From NCBI RefSeq assembly GCF_027270315.1, contig NZ_CP114413.1:3968001-4032000 (forward strand): DNA of 64,000 nt, in the 5' to 3' direction. Shown piece after piece: positions 9,530 to 17,060 of this stretch. The position numbers and the translations under genes were made by a program. How positions within the stretch are numbered: position 1 is the stretch's first letter; each line of letters starts with the position of its first letter. The notes beneath the pieces were generated by a model. The model saw nothing but the letters and a program-made list of their open reading frames with translations. It was not told where the DNA came from and did not search any database. This DNA is from Streptomyces cinnabarinus (GTDB lineage: Bacteria; Actinomycetota; Actinomycetes; Streptomycetales; Streptomycetaceae).

Positions 9530-9835
9530 GTGCCTACCTACCAGTACCAGTGCACCGAGTGCGGCGAGGGCCTCGAGGCGGTGCAGAAGTTCACCGACGA
9601 CGCCCTGACCGAGTGCCCCAACTGCAGCGGCCGCCTCAAGAAGGTGTTCTCCGCGGTCGGCATTGTCTTCAAGGGCTCCGGCTTCTACCGCAACGACAGC
9701 CGCGGCTCCTCGTCGAGCAGCTCGCCGGCGTCGTCGTCGAAGTCGTCGACGTCCACCTCCTCGTCGTCCTCCTCGTCCTCGGACTCGAAGCCGTCGAGCT
9801 CGGGCACCTCGACCAGCAGCAGCTCCGCCGCGTAA
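9530..9835 (+). CDS. FmdB-family zinc-ribbon protein with long Ser-rich tail
   Basis: A 101-residue protein. The N-terminal 50 residues form the FmdB zinc ribbon (MPTYQYQCTECGEGLE ... CPNCSG, two CxxC pairs), followed by a KVFSAVGIVFKGSGFYRND motif. The remaining 45 residues are almost pure serine with some Thr, Lys and Asp. The family is annotated as putative regulators, with no proven biochemical role. A strong AGGAGG lies 6-7 bp before the GTG start. The CIRCE-like box overlaps this ribosome-binding region, which suggests heat-shock control. Confidence 0.9.
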   Translation: MPTYQYQCTECGEGLEAVQKFTDDALTECPNCSGRLKKVFSAVGIVFKGSGFYRNDSRGSSSSSSPASSSKSSTSTSSSSSSSSDSKPSSSGTSTSSSSAA

Positions 9836-9850
9836 CACCTCGCTCACGGG

Positions 9851-9876
9851 ACCCCGCCGTCGTAGGACGGCGGGGT
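9851..9876 (+). terminator. Hairpin terminator after fmdB
   Basis: ACCCCGCCGTC-GTAG-GACGGCGGGGT: a perfect 11-bp stem with a 4-nt loop, starting 15 bp after the fmdB stop. Confidence 0.88.
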
Positions 9877-9934
9877 TCTCCGTGTTTCCCGGAGGCCCTC
9901 TCGGGGGCGAACGGCGGCCAGCTAGTGTGACCGC

Positions 9935-10768
9935 ATGGCGAACGCAGAGATCGGTGTAATCGGCGGCTCCGGCTTCTACTCGTTCCTCGAGGACGTGGCC
10001 GAGATCCAGGTGGACACCCCTTACGGGCCGCCGAGTGACTCCCTCTTCCTCGGCGAGATCGCCGGCCGACGGGTCGCCTTCCTGCCCCGGCACGGACGCG
10101 GCCACCATCTGCCGCCGCACCGGATCAACTACCGGGCCAACCTGTGGGCGCTGCGTTCGGTGGGTGTGCGCCAGGTCCTGGGACCGTGCGCGGTGGGCGG
10201 ACTGCGCCCCGAGTACGGTCCGGGCACGCTGCTCGTGCCGGATCAGCTCGTCGACCGTACGAAGTCCCGGACGGGGACGTATTTCGACGGGCTGCCGCTG
10301 CCCGGCGGTGCCGTGCCGAACGTGGTGCACGTGTCGCTGGCCGACCCCTACTGCCCGGCCGGTCGGGCCGCTGCGCTCAAGGCGGCGCGCGGGCGGGACT
10401 GGGAGCCGGTGGACGGCGGCACGCTGGTCGTGATCGAGGGGCCGCGCTTCTCCACTCGTGCTGAATCGTTGTGGCACCAGTCGCAGGGCTGGTCGGTGGT
10501 GGGCATGACCGGTCACCCCGAGGCGGCGCTCGCCCGTGAACTGGAGCTCTGCTACACGTCGATGACGCTGGTCACCGACCTCGACGCGGGCGCCGAGACC
10601 GGCGAGGGCGTCTCGCACGACGAGGTGCTGCGGGTGTTCGCCGCGAACGTGGACCGGCTGCGGGGTGTGCTGTTCGACGCGGTGGCCGCGCTGCCCTCGA
10701 ACGAGGAGCGGGACTGCATGTGCACGTCCGCGCTCGGCGGGATGGACCCCGGGTTCGAGCTGCCGTAG
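9935..10768 (+). CDS. S-methyl-5'-thioadenosine phosphorylase (MTAP/PNP family)
   Basis: A 277-residue nucleoside phosphorylase. It has the phosphate-binding IGVIGGSGFYSF start, FLPRHGRGHHLPPHRINYRANLWAL, EGPRFSTRAES and GMTGHPEAALARELELCYTSMTLVTDLDAG. It splits methylthioadenosine (from polyamine or homoserine-lactone type reactions) into adenine and 5-methylthioribose-1-phosphate. It could instead prefer 5'-deoxyadenosine or another 6-oxo/amino nucleoside, which motifs alone cannot decide. Confidence 0.92.
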   Translation: MANAEIGVIGGSGFYSFLEDVAEIQVDTPYGPPSDSLFLGEIAGRRVAFLPRHGRGHHLPPHRINYRANLWALRSVGVRQVLGPCAVGGLRPEYGPGTLLVPDQLVDRTKSRTGTYFDGLPLPGGAVPNVVHVSLADPYCPAGRAAALKAARGRDWEPVDGGTLVVIEGPRFSTRAESLWHQSQGWSVVGMTGHPEAALARELELCYTSMTLVTDLDAGAETGEGVSHDEVLRVFAANVDRLRGVLFDAVAALPSNEERDCMCTSALGGMDPGFELP

Positions 10769-10840
10769 GGCCGAAGAGCGGGTCCTTGTGGATTCGCGGG
10801 GCACTTCTCATGGGCGGAACCTCCCGTTCGGGTGAGGCAG

Positions 10841-10849
10841 TTGTCCACA
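10841..10849 (+). other. Single DnaA-box match TTGTCCACA
   Basis: An exact match to the Streptomyces DnaA-box consensus, inside the imperfect palindrome TTGTCCACAA, in the gap before the SAF-domain gene. No cluster of boxes surrounds it, so it is not an origin. Confidence 0.3.
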
Positions 10850-10943
10850 ACCTCTCGCCCCTCCACCTGCCTCAGCGGGTGTCGGCACGAAGCCTCATCG
10901 TGGGCCTCGCAAGCCGTTCTCTCGTGGCAGGTGGTGGTTGCTC

Positions 10944-11507
10944 ATGTCCTACGGTCCGTCTCCGTTCCCTTCCCCCTTCTCACCTTCGTCCGCCTCCTCC
11001 CTCCCTCCGCGCCCGCTCGGCGCGGACACGCCTCCGACGTGCGAGGTGCCACACTTCGCACCGGTGCGGGTGCGCGGCGGACGGTTCTCACTGAGCCGCC
11101 TCATCCGGCATCGGCGGCGGGCTGTCGCCGCGGGGCTGGCGGTCACGGCGGCCGCGCTGGTGGCGGCGGGCCCCCGGGACGCGGATCGGGCGCGCGGTCA
11201 TCCGGCGGCCGAGCCGGTACGCGAGCGGCGCGCCGTCGAGATGGTGACCGCGCCGGTGCGCATCGCCGACGGGGCGACGGTACGGCTGCTGCGGCCCGGT
11301 GACCGGGTGGACGTCATCGCGGCCGCGGCGGCGTCGGGCGGGGACGCACGCGTGGTCGCGCGCGGAGTGCGGGTGACGAAGGTGCCCGAGGCCCTGGACG
11401 ACGCGGTCGACAGCGGCGCGTTGGTCGTCCTCACGGTGCCGCGTACTACCGCGGCGCGTCTGGTGGGCGCGAGTGCGACGGCGCGGCTGGCGGTGACGCT
11501 GTGCTGA
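10944..11507 (+). CDS. SAF-domain (CpaB/RcpC-like) membrane-anchored protein
   Basis: A 187-residue protein. A Pro/Ser-rich N-terminal 45 residues is followed by a basic segment (LSRLIRHRRRAVAAG), one Ala-rich transmembrane helix (about 55-75) and a beta-rich C-terminal part (APVRIADGATVRLLRPGDRVDVIAA ... VLTVPRTTAARLVGA) resembling the SAF/RcpC domain of Flp pilus assembly protein CpaB. No other pilus genes are adjacent. Its role is unknown. The ATG at 10944 has an AGGTGG-like site upstream. Confidence 0.75.
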   Translation: MSYGPSPFPSPFSPSSASSLPPRPLGADTPPTCEVPHFAPVRVRGGRFSLSRLIRHRRRAVAAGLAVTAAALVAAGPRDADRARGHPAAEPVRERRAVEMVTAPVRIADGATVRLLRPGDRVDVIAAAAASGGDARVVARGVRVTKVPEALDDAVDSGALVVLTVPRTTAARLVGASATARLAVTLC

Positions 11508-11645
11508 GCCGTATGTTCCGTCTGCTGCGTGACCGCCTGTCAAGTCGCTTGTCCGAGCTATCGGATTGGACGGGACGGTTCAACCCTGACGTAGGTTGCG
11601 GAGCGATCTGTTCCACAACTTGCGCGTGCGAGGAGAGTCCCCCAG

Positions 11646-12122
11646 GTGAGCGAGAAGAAGGAACCGAACCTCCTGGACGGCTTCAAGGCCTTCCTGATGC
11701 GCGGGAACGTCGTCGATCTGGCAGTAGCGGTGGTCATCGGCGCCGCCTTCACCAACATCGTCAACTCGGTGGTGAGGGGCGTCATCAACCCGCTCGTCGG
11801 GGCGATCGGGACCAAGAACCTCGACAGCTACAGCTCGTGTCTGAAGGGCCCCTGCGAGAAGGCCGCGGACGGCACGGTCTCGAGCGGCGTGATGATCCTC
11901 TGGGGCTCGGTCCTGGGAGCGACGCTCAGCTTCGTGATCACCGCGGCGGTGGTCTACTTCCTGATGGTCCTGCCGATGGCGAAGTACCTGGCGCGGCAGG
12001 AGGCCCGCCGGAAGGCGAAGGAAGGCACGCACGAGGTCATCGAGGTGACCGAGCTGGAGGTGCTGAAGGAGATCCGCGACGCGCTGGTCGCGCAGCGCGG
12101 GTCGGGGCACAACGAGTCGTAG
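11646..12122 (+). CDS. mscL: Large-conductance mechanosensitive channel MscL
   Basis: A 158-residue protein with the MscL pattern. An N-terminal amphipathic helix (LLDGFKAFLMRGNVVDLAVAVVIGAAF) leads into TM1. A periplasmic loop with Cys pairs (SCLKGPCEKA) is followed by TM2 (ATLSFVITAAVVYFLMVLPM) and a C-terminal bundle helix. The channel opens under membrane tension and releases osmolytes. The GTG start is preceded by a purine-rich region. The extended C-terminal tail is usual in actinobacteria. Confidence 0.96.
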   Translation: MSEKKEPNLLDGFKAFLMRGNVVDLAVAVVIGAAFTNIVNSVVRGVINPLVGAIGTKNLDSYSSCLKGPCEKAADGTVSSGVMILWGSVLGATLSFVITAAVVYFLMVLPMAKYLARQEARRKAKEGTHEVIEVTELEVLKEIRDALVAQRGSGHNES

Positions 12123-12129
12123 CGGCGCT

Positions 12130-12160
12130 CCAGGGGGCTCTGCGGGCGGGTGCCCCCTGG
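12130..12160. terminator. Convergent terminator after mscL
   Basis: CCAGGGGGC and GCCCCCTGG form a perfect 9-bp stem with a 13-nt loop between mscL and the convergent small gene. Confidence 0.75.
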
Positions 12161-12171
12161 GCCCGCCGGGC

Positions 12172-12354
12172 TCAGATGTGGTGGGGCGGCTTCTCGTCGA
12201 GGAAGCGCTTCAGGTCGGCCGCGCTGTCGCTCGTGGCGCTCGGCCGCTCGCCCCACCCGTGGTCCGTGTCGTCGGCGGACTGCTGGTCCAGGGGGTCGTC
12301 GAAGATCAGCGCGGCCTTCGGCTCGCGCGGCTCGGGGGCGGGGGCGGTGTCCAT
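12172..12354 (-). CDS. Small conserved acidic protein of unknown function
   Basis: Sixty residues, acidic and probably disordered: MDTAPAPEPREPKAALIFDD, then DDTDHGWGERP, then a Leu/Lys-rich C-terminal helix ending DLKRFLDEKPPHHI. Codon use is typical of the genome, which supports coding. No known domain was recognised. It follows pflA on the same strand, separated by about 50 bp. Confidence 0.65.
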   Translation of the reverse strand: MDTAPAPEPREPKAALIFDDPLDQQSADDTDHGWGERPSATSDSAADLKRFLDEKPPHHI

Positions 12355-12406
12355 GCCTCCAGAGTACGGCCCTGGCGGCGACGTCCGTGGCGGGGCGGGC
12401 GGGGGA

Positions 12407-13240
12407 TCAGACGGCGTACAGGCCGCGCGCCGAGAAGAATCCCCTGGCCAGGGCGGTCTGCTCCGGGGTGGGGCAGGGGGTGTCGTGCAGGGTGAAGGGG
12501 CGCCCGAGGGCCTGCCACTTGGCCTCGCCGAGTTTGTGGAAGGGCAGGACGTCGACGCGCGCGACGTTGCCGAGCGAGGCGGCGAATGCGGCGACGCCCT
12601 CGATGTTGGCCGGGTCGTCGGTGAGCCCGGGCACGAGGACGAACCGGACGTGCACCTCCTTGCCGAGATCGGCCAGCCGCCGGGCGAAGTCCAGGGTGGG
12701 TGCCAGAGGGCGGCCGGTGACCTTGCGGTAGGTGGCGCGGTCCCAGGACTTGATGTCGAGCAGGACCAGGTCGGTGTCGCGCAGCAGCGAGTCGGTGGCC
12801 CGGACACCGAGGAAGCCGGAGGTGTCCAGGGCGGTGTGCAGTCCGAGTTCGTGCTTGAACCGGTGCAGCAGCTCGCCGGTGAACACCGACTGGAGCAGGG
12901 GCTCTCCCCCGCTGACGGTGGCTCCGCCGCCCGCGGCCGCGATGAACCGCGTGTACTTGCCAGCCTCGGCGACGATCTCGTCGGCGGTGGTGCGCTTGCC
13001 GTCACGCATCCGCCAGGTGTCGGGGTTATGGCAGTACAGGCAGGTCAGCGGGCAGCCGGACAGGAAAGTGACGAAGCGGGTGCCGGGCCCGTCGACACCG
13101 GTCGAAAGGTCCCACGAGTGGACCGACCCCACGGCCGGGCGGCGGGTCGCCGCGGCGGCCGGGGTGCGCGGGGTGGTCGTCGCGGCGGCGGTCCCGGCCA
13201 GCGTCGGCGTGGCCGGCGCGGACGGAAGAAGCGTGGTCAT
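12407..13240 (-). CDS. pflA: Pyruvate formate-lyase activating enzyme (radical SAM)
   Basis: A 277-residue radical SAM enzyme with the canonical CxxxCxxC cluster motif (FLSGCPLTCLYCHNPDTW) and GG-E loop (VSGGEPLLQSVFTGEL). About 45 Ala/Thr-rich residues precede the catalytic domain. It uses SAM to place the glycyl radical on pyruvate formate-lyase. It starts 12 bp after the pflB stop, so the two are cotranscribed. In-frame alternative starts exist within the low-complexity N-terminus. Confidence 0.93.
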   Translation of the reverse strand: MTTLLPSAPATPTLAGTAAATTTPRTPAAAATRRPAVGSVHSWDLSTGVDGPGTRFVTFLSGCPLTCLYCHNPDTWRMRDGKRTTADEIVAEAGKYTRFIAAAGGGATVSGGEPLLQSVFTGELLHRFKHELGLHTALDTSGFLGVRATDSLLRDTDLVLLDIKSWDRATYRKVTGRPLAPTLDFARRLADLGKEVHVRFVLVPGLTDDPANIEGVAAFAASLGNVARVDVLPFHKLGEAKWQALGRPFTLHDTPCPTPEQTALARGFFSARGLYAV

Positions 13241-13252
13241 CGCCCAGCTCCC

Positions 13253-15541
13253 TTACAGCGAGCCGTGGAAGGTGCGGTTGATGACGTCGAGCTGCTGCTC
13301 GCGCGTGAGGCGGATGAAGTTGACCGCGTAGCCGGAGACCCGGATGGTCAGCTGCGGGTACTTCTCGGGGTGCTCCATCGCGTCCTCCAGGGTCGCCCGG
13401 TCGAGCACGTTGACGTTCATGTGGAAGCCGTCGCTCGCCATGAAGCCGTCCAGCACGCCGGAGAGGTTGGCGACGCGCTCCTCGGGCGTGCGGCCCAGGG
13501 CGTCCGGGGTGATGGTGTTGGTCAGCGAGATACCGTCCTCCGCGTCGTCGTACGGGAGCTTGGCGACGGAGAGCGCCGAGGCGATGTACCCGTGTTCGTC
13601 GCGGCCGTTCATGGGGTTGGCGCCCGGCGCGAAGGGGGCTCCGGCGCGGCGGCCGTCGGGGGTGTGGCCGGTCTTCTTGCCGTAGACGACGTTCGAGGTG
13701 ATCGTCAGGACGGACTGGGTGTGCACCGCGTGGCGGTACGTCGGGTGCCGGCGGATCTTCTCCATGAAGTCGTGGACGATCCCGCGCGCGAGTTCGTCGG
13801 CCCGGTCGTCGTTGTTGCCGTACGCCGGGTAGTCGCCCTCGACGACGTAGTCGACGGCGAGGCCGGTCTCGTCGCGGATCACCTTCACGCGTGCGTGCTT
13901 GATGGCGGACAGGGAGTCGGCGGCCACCGACAGGCCCGCGATGCCGCACGCCATGGTGCGCAGGATCTGCCGGTCGTGGAGGGCCATCTCCACGCGTTCG
14001 TAGGCGTACTTGTCGTGCATGTAGTGGATGACGTTGAGCGCGTGCACGTAGGTCCTGGCCAGCCAGTCGAGCATGGCGTCGTAACGCGCGCGGACGGTGT
14101 CGTAGTCGAGGTACTCGTCGGTGATCGGTTCGAAGCCCTCGACGATCGTCTTGCCGGAGACCTCGTCGCGGCCGCCGTTGACGGCGTACAGCAGGGCCTT
14201 GGCGACGTTCACGCGGGCGCCGAAGAACTGCATCTGCCGGCCCATGGCCATGGCGGAGACGCAGCAGGCGATGGCGGTGTCGTCGCCGTACTTGGGGCGC
14301 ATCAGCTCGTCGGACTCGAACTGGAGGGCGCTGGTGTCGATGGCGACCTGGGCGGCGTACCGCTTGAAGCCCTCGGGCAGGCGCGGCGACCAGAAGACGG
14401 TGAGGTTGGGTTCGGGGGCGGGGCCGAGGTTGTAGAGGGTGTTCAGGGCGCGGAAGGTGGTGCGGGTGACCAGTGGGCGCCCGTCCTCGCCGAGGCCGGC
14501 CATGGACCAGGTGACCCAGGTGGGGTCGCCGGAGTAGAGCTCGTTGTACTCGGGGGTGCGCAGGAAGCGGACGATACGGAGTTTGATGACGAAGTCGTCG
14601 ATGATTTCCTGGGCCTGGGACTCGGTGAGCAGGCCGCGTTCGATGTCCCGCTGGAGGTAGATGTCGAGGAAGGCGTCGATGCGGCCGATCGACATGGCGG
14701 CGCCGTTCTGTTCCTTGACGGCGGCGAGGTAGGCGAAGTACAGCCACTGGACGGCCTCGCGGCCGGTGCGGGCGGGGCCGGTGAGGTCGTGACCGTAGGA
14801 GAGGGCCATGGCCTTGAGCTCGTCGAGGGCCCGGATCTGCTCGGCGACTTCCTCGCGTTCCTGGATCACCTCCGCACTCGGCCACTGGACTTCGAGTGCG
14901 CTTTTGTCCGCTCGCTTAGCGACGATGAGCCGGTCGACGCCGTAGAGGGCGACGCGACGGTAGTCGCCGATGATGCGGCCGCGGCCGTAGGCGTCGGGCA
15001 GGCCGGTGATGATGCCGGAGGAGCGGCAGGCGCGGATCTCGGGGGTGTACGCGTCGAAGACGCCGTCGTTGTGGGTCTTGCGGAGCTTGGTGTAGATCTC
15101 CCGGACGGCGGGGTCGGCGTCGTACCCGTAGGAGTTGAGGGCGCTCTCGACCATGCGCCAGCCGCCGTTGGGCATGATGGCGCGCTTGAGGGGAGCGTCG
15201 GTCTGAAGGCCGACGATCAGGTCGAGGCGGCGGTCGATGTAGCCGGGAGCGAAGGCGTCGATGCGCGACGGGGTGGTGACATCGACGTCGTGGACGCCCC
15301 GTTCGATCTCGGTGGGGAACATCGCGAGGAGCTTGTCCCAGACCTTGGTGGTGCGCTCGGTGGGTCCGGCGAGGAAGGCGCCGTCGCCCTCGTAGGGGGT
15401 GTAGTTGCTCTGGACGAAGTCCCGCACGTCAATGGCGTCGCGCCACAGCCCGCCCCGGAAGCCGGACCAGGCGTCCGCCGCCGTCTCAGGGACCGTCTGC
15501 GCGGCAGGGGTGGTCGTGGTCTCCGCAGGGCTGGCAGTCAT
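13253..15541 (-). CDS. pflB: Pyruvate formate-lyase (formate C-acetyltransferase)
   Basis: A 762-residue glycyl radical enzyme that converts pyruvate and CoA to acetyl-CoA and formate without oxygen. The active-site Cys pair is in DDTAIACCVSAMAMGRQMQ and the glycyl-radical site is in LTIRVSGYAVNFIRLTREQQ near the C-terminus; both are intact. Conserved PFL blocks such as RRVALYGVDRLI and RFLRTPEYNELYSGDPTWVT are present. The upstream gap holds Rex-like and DosR-like operator sequences, which fits induction under low oxygen. Such an oxygen-sensitive enzyme is notable in an aerobic streptomycete. Confidence 0.96.
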   Translation of the reverse strand: MTASPAETTTTPAAQTVPETAADAWSGFRGGLWRDAIDVRDFVQSNYTPYEGDGAFLAGPTERTTKVWDKLLAMFPTEIERGVHDVDVTTPSRIDAFAPGYIDRRLDLIVGLQTDAPLKRAIMPNGGWRMVESALNSYGYDADPAVREIYTKLRKTHNDGVFDAYTPEIRACRSSGIITGLPDAYGRGRIIGDYRRVALYGVDRLIVAKRADKSALEVQWPSAEVIQEREEVAEQIRALDELKAMALSYGHDLTGPARTGREAVQWLYFAYLAAVKEQNGAAMSIGRIDAFLDIYLQRDIERGLLTESQAQEIIDDFVIKLRIVRFLRTPEYNELYSGDPTWVTWSMAGLGEDGRPLVTRTTFRALNTLYNLGPAPEPNLTVFWSPRLPEGFKRYAAQVAIDTSALQFESDELMRPKYGDDTAIACCVSAMAMGRQMQFFGARVNVAKALLYAVNGGRDEVSGKTIVEGFEPITDEYLDYDTVRARYDAMLDWLARTYVHALNVIHYMHDKYAYERVEMALHDRQILRTMACGIAGLSVAADSLSAIKHARVKVIRDETGLAVDYVVEGDYPAYGNNDDRADELARGIVHDFMEKIRRHPTYRHAVHTQSVLTITSNVVYGKKTGHTPDGRRAGAPFAPGANPMNGRDEHGYIASALSVAKLPYDDAEDGISLTNTITPDALGRTPEERVANLSGVLDGFMASDGFHMNVNVLDRATLEDAMEHPEKYPQLTIRVSGYAVNFIRLTREQQLDVINRTFHGSL

Positions 15542-15695
15542 GACGGGCACCTTCCGCTCGGCTTCGCCGGTACAACTCCATTGCACGCCCGCGCGGAGCG
15601 GCCAGGGCACCGCGTTGGTCCTCGATCGCGGCCCGAAGGTCCCGGCCGCGCGCCGTCACCTCGGCGACCAAGTCGTCTGACCTGGCCTTTTCGAC

Positions 15696-15709
15696 AGGAC
15701 TTAGGCCCC
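15696..15709 (-). promoter_or_regulatory. DosR/DevR-like box upstream of pflB
   Basis: On the minus strand GGGGCCTAAGTCCT matches 11 of 14 positions of the mycobacterial DosR core GGGACTWWAGTCCC. It lies about 155 bp upstream of pflB and 60 bp upstream of ltrA. Confidence 0.45.
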
Positions 15710-15716
15710 TCGCGCA

Positions 15717-15736
15717 CTTGTGAATTCGTTCACAAG
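15717..15736. promoter_or_regulatory. Rex-like operator between pflB and ltrA
   Basis: CTTGTGAA-TTCG-TTCACAAG is a perfect 8-bp inverted repeat. Its core TGTGAA-N4-TTCACA agrees with the Rex operator described in Streptomyces coelicolor. Rex senses NADH/NAD+ and represses genes for low-oxygen metabolism. The site is 34 bp upstream of ltrA and about 175 bp upstream of pflB, so either or both genes could be targets. Confidence 0.65.
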
Positions 15737-15769
15737 AAATTCGGCGTCCTATCTGCTGTGCTTGGACTC

Positions 15770-17020
15770 ATGACGTCCAGTTCGACTCCCGCGTCGCCCA
15801 CGCCCGGCGCGCCCGGAAACAACCGCCCCCTGCGCAGGCTCACGGCCCGGGGCCGGCACGAGGCGCACCGCGCCTCCACACCGCTCGAGCTCTTCTTCGA
15901 CCTGTGTTTCGTCGTGGCCATCGCCCAGGCGGGCGTGCAGCTGGTGCACTCCGTGGCGGAGGCGCACACCGGTGAGGGCATCCTCAACTACGCGATGATC
16001 TTCTTCGCGATCTGGTGGGCGTGGATGAACTTCACCTGGTTCGCCTCCGCCTACGACAACGATGACGTCCTCTACCGGGTCGTCACCCTGGTGCAGATCT
16101 CCGGCGTGCTCGTCCTGGCGGCCGGGGTCTCCAAGGCGTTCGAGGACCATGAATTCCTGGCCGTATGGCTGGGCTACCTGATCATGCGGCTCGCGATGAC
16201 GGCTCAGTGGTTGCGCGTGGCGCGCTCCTGTGGTCACGGCCCGGAGAGAACGACGGCCCTGCGGTACGCGGGCGGGGTGTTCCTCTGTCAGATCGGCTGG
16301 CTGGGACTGCTGATCCTGCCCGAGGACGCCCGGCCCTGGGTGTTCCTGGTGATGGCGATCCTGGAGATGTGCGTGCCGGCGTACGCGGAGAAGGACCAGC
16401 CGACGGCCTGGCATCCGCACCACATCGCCGAGCGGTACGGCCTGTTCACGATCATCGTGCTCGGCGAGACGATCGCCGCGGCCACGGTCGCCGTGAAGAC
16501 CGCCCTCGACGAGAACGACGCGCTCGGCGAACTGCTGCCGATCGCCGCGGGCGGACTCCTGATCATCTTCTCCGCCTGGTGGATCTACTTCGTGGTGCCG
16601 ATCCACGGCCATCTGCGCTCCAACAGGCAGTCCTTCCTCTGGGGCTACGGCCACTACGTGATCTTCGCGTCGGCGGCCGCGATCGGCGCCGGCCTGGAGG
16701 TCGCTGTCGAGCAGACGGTCGGCAAGGCGCACATCTCCACGCTGGCAGCGTCGGCGGCGGTGACGCTGCCTACGGCGCTGTATCTGCTCACGGTGTGGGC
16801 GCTGCACTCGCGGCACTTCAAGGTGGGCACGGCCCAGCAGTTGGTGCTGCCGACGACGGCACTGGTCGTCATCGCCTGCACCTTCTTCGGCGACTGGGCG
16901 GTGCTCGCGGCCGGGGTCGCCTCGGCGCTGGCGGTGGCGGTCGGCACGACGCTGACGTCGCGCATGACCGCGCGGGAGAACCGGCCCGCGGCACGCTCGG
17001 CCACGACGCCGACCGGCTGA
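15770..17020 (+). CDS. Low temperature requirement protein A (LtrA) family membrane protein
   Basis: A 416-residue polytopic membrane protein. After a Pro/Ser-rich 30-residue cytosolic start come the LtrA hallmarks ASTPLELFFDLCFVVAIAQA, WWAWMNFTWFASAYDNDD, HIAERYGLFTIIVLGETI and GLLIIFSAWWIYFV. About eleven membrane segments are visible. The name comes from a Listeria low-temperature growth phenotype; the biochemical role is unknown. It is divergent from pflB across 228 bp. Confidence 0.9.
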   Translation: MTSSSTPASPTPGAPGNNRPLRRLTARGRHEAHRASTPLELFFDLCFVVAIAQAGVQLVHSVAEAHTGEGILNYAMIFFAIWWAWMNFTWFASAYDNDDVLYRVVTLVQISGVLVLAAGVSKAFEDHEFLAVWLGYLIMRLAMTAQWLRVARSCGHGPERTTALRYAGGVFLCQIGWLGLLILPEDARPWVFLVMAILEMCVPAYAEKDQPTAWHPHHIAERYGLFTIIVLGETIAAATVAVKTALDENDALGELLPIAAGGLLIIFSAWWIYFVVPIHGHLRSNRQSFLWGYGHYVIFASAAAIGAGLEVAVEQTVGKAHISTLAASAAVTLPTALYLLTVWALHSRHFKVGTAQQLVLPTTALVVIACTFFGDWAVLAAGVASALAVAVGTTLTSRMTARENRPAARSATTPTG

Positions 17021-17060
17021 TGTCACGGAGCCGCGGCCGGGACTGGACGACACTGGCTCC

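Noticed and set aside
10841..10849. Chromosomal origin candidate from a DnaA box
   Set aside because: A single box without a cluster, AT-rich element or dnaA/dnaN neighbours.
11501..15769. Very long plus-strand open frame running into ltrA
   Set aside because: It crosses mscL out of frame and is antisense to pflA and pflB; only the part from 15770 has LtrA sequence.
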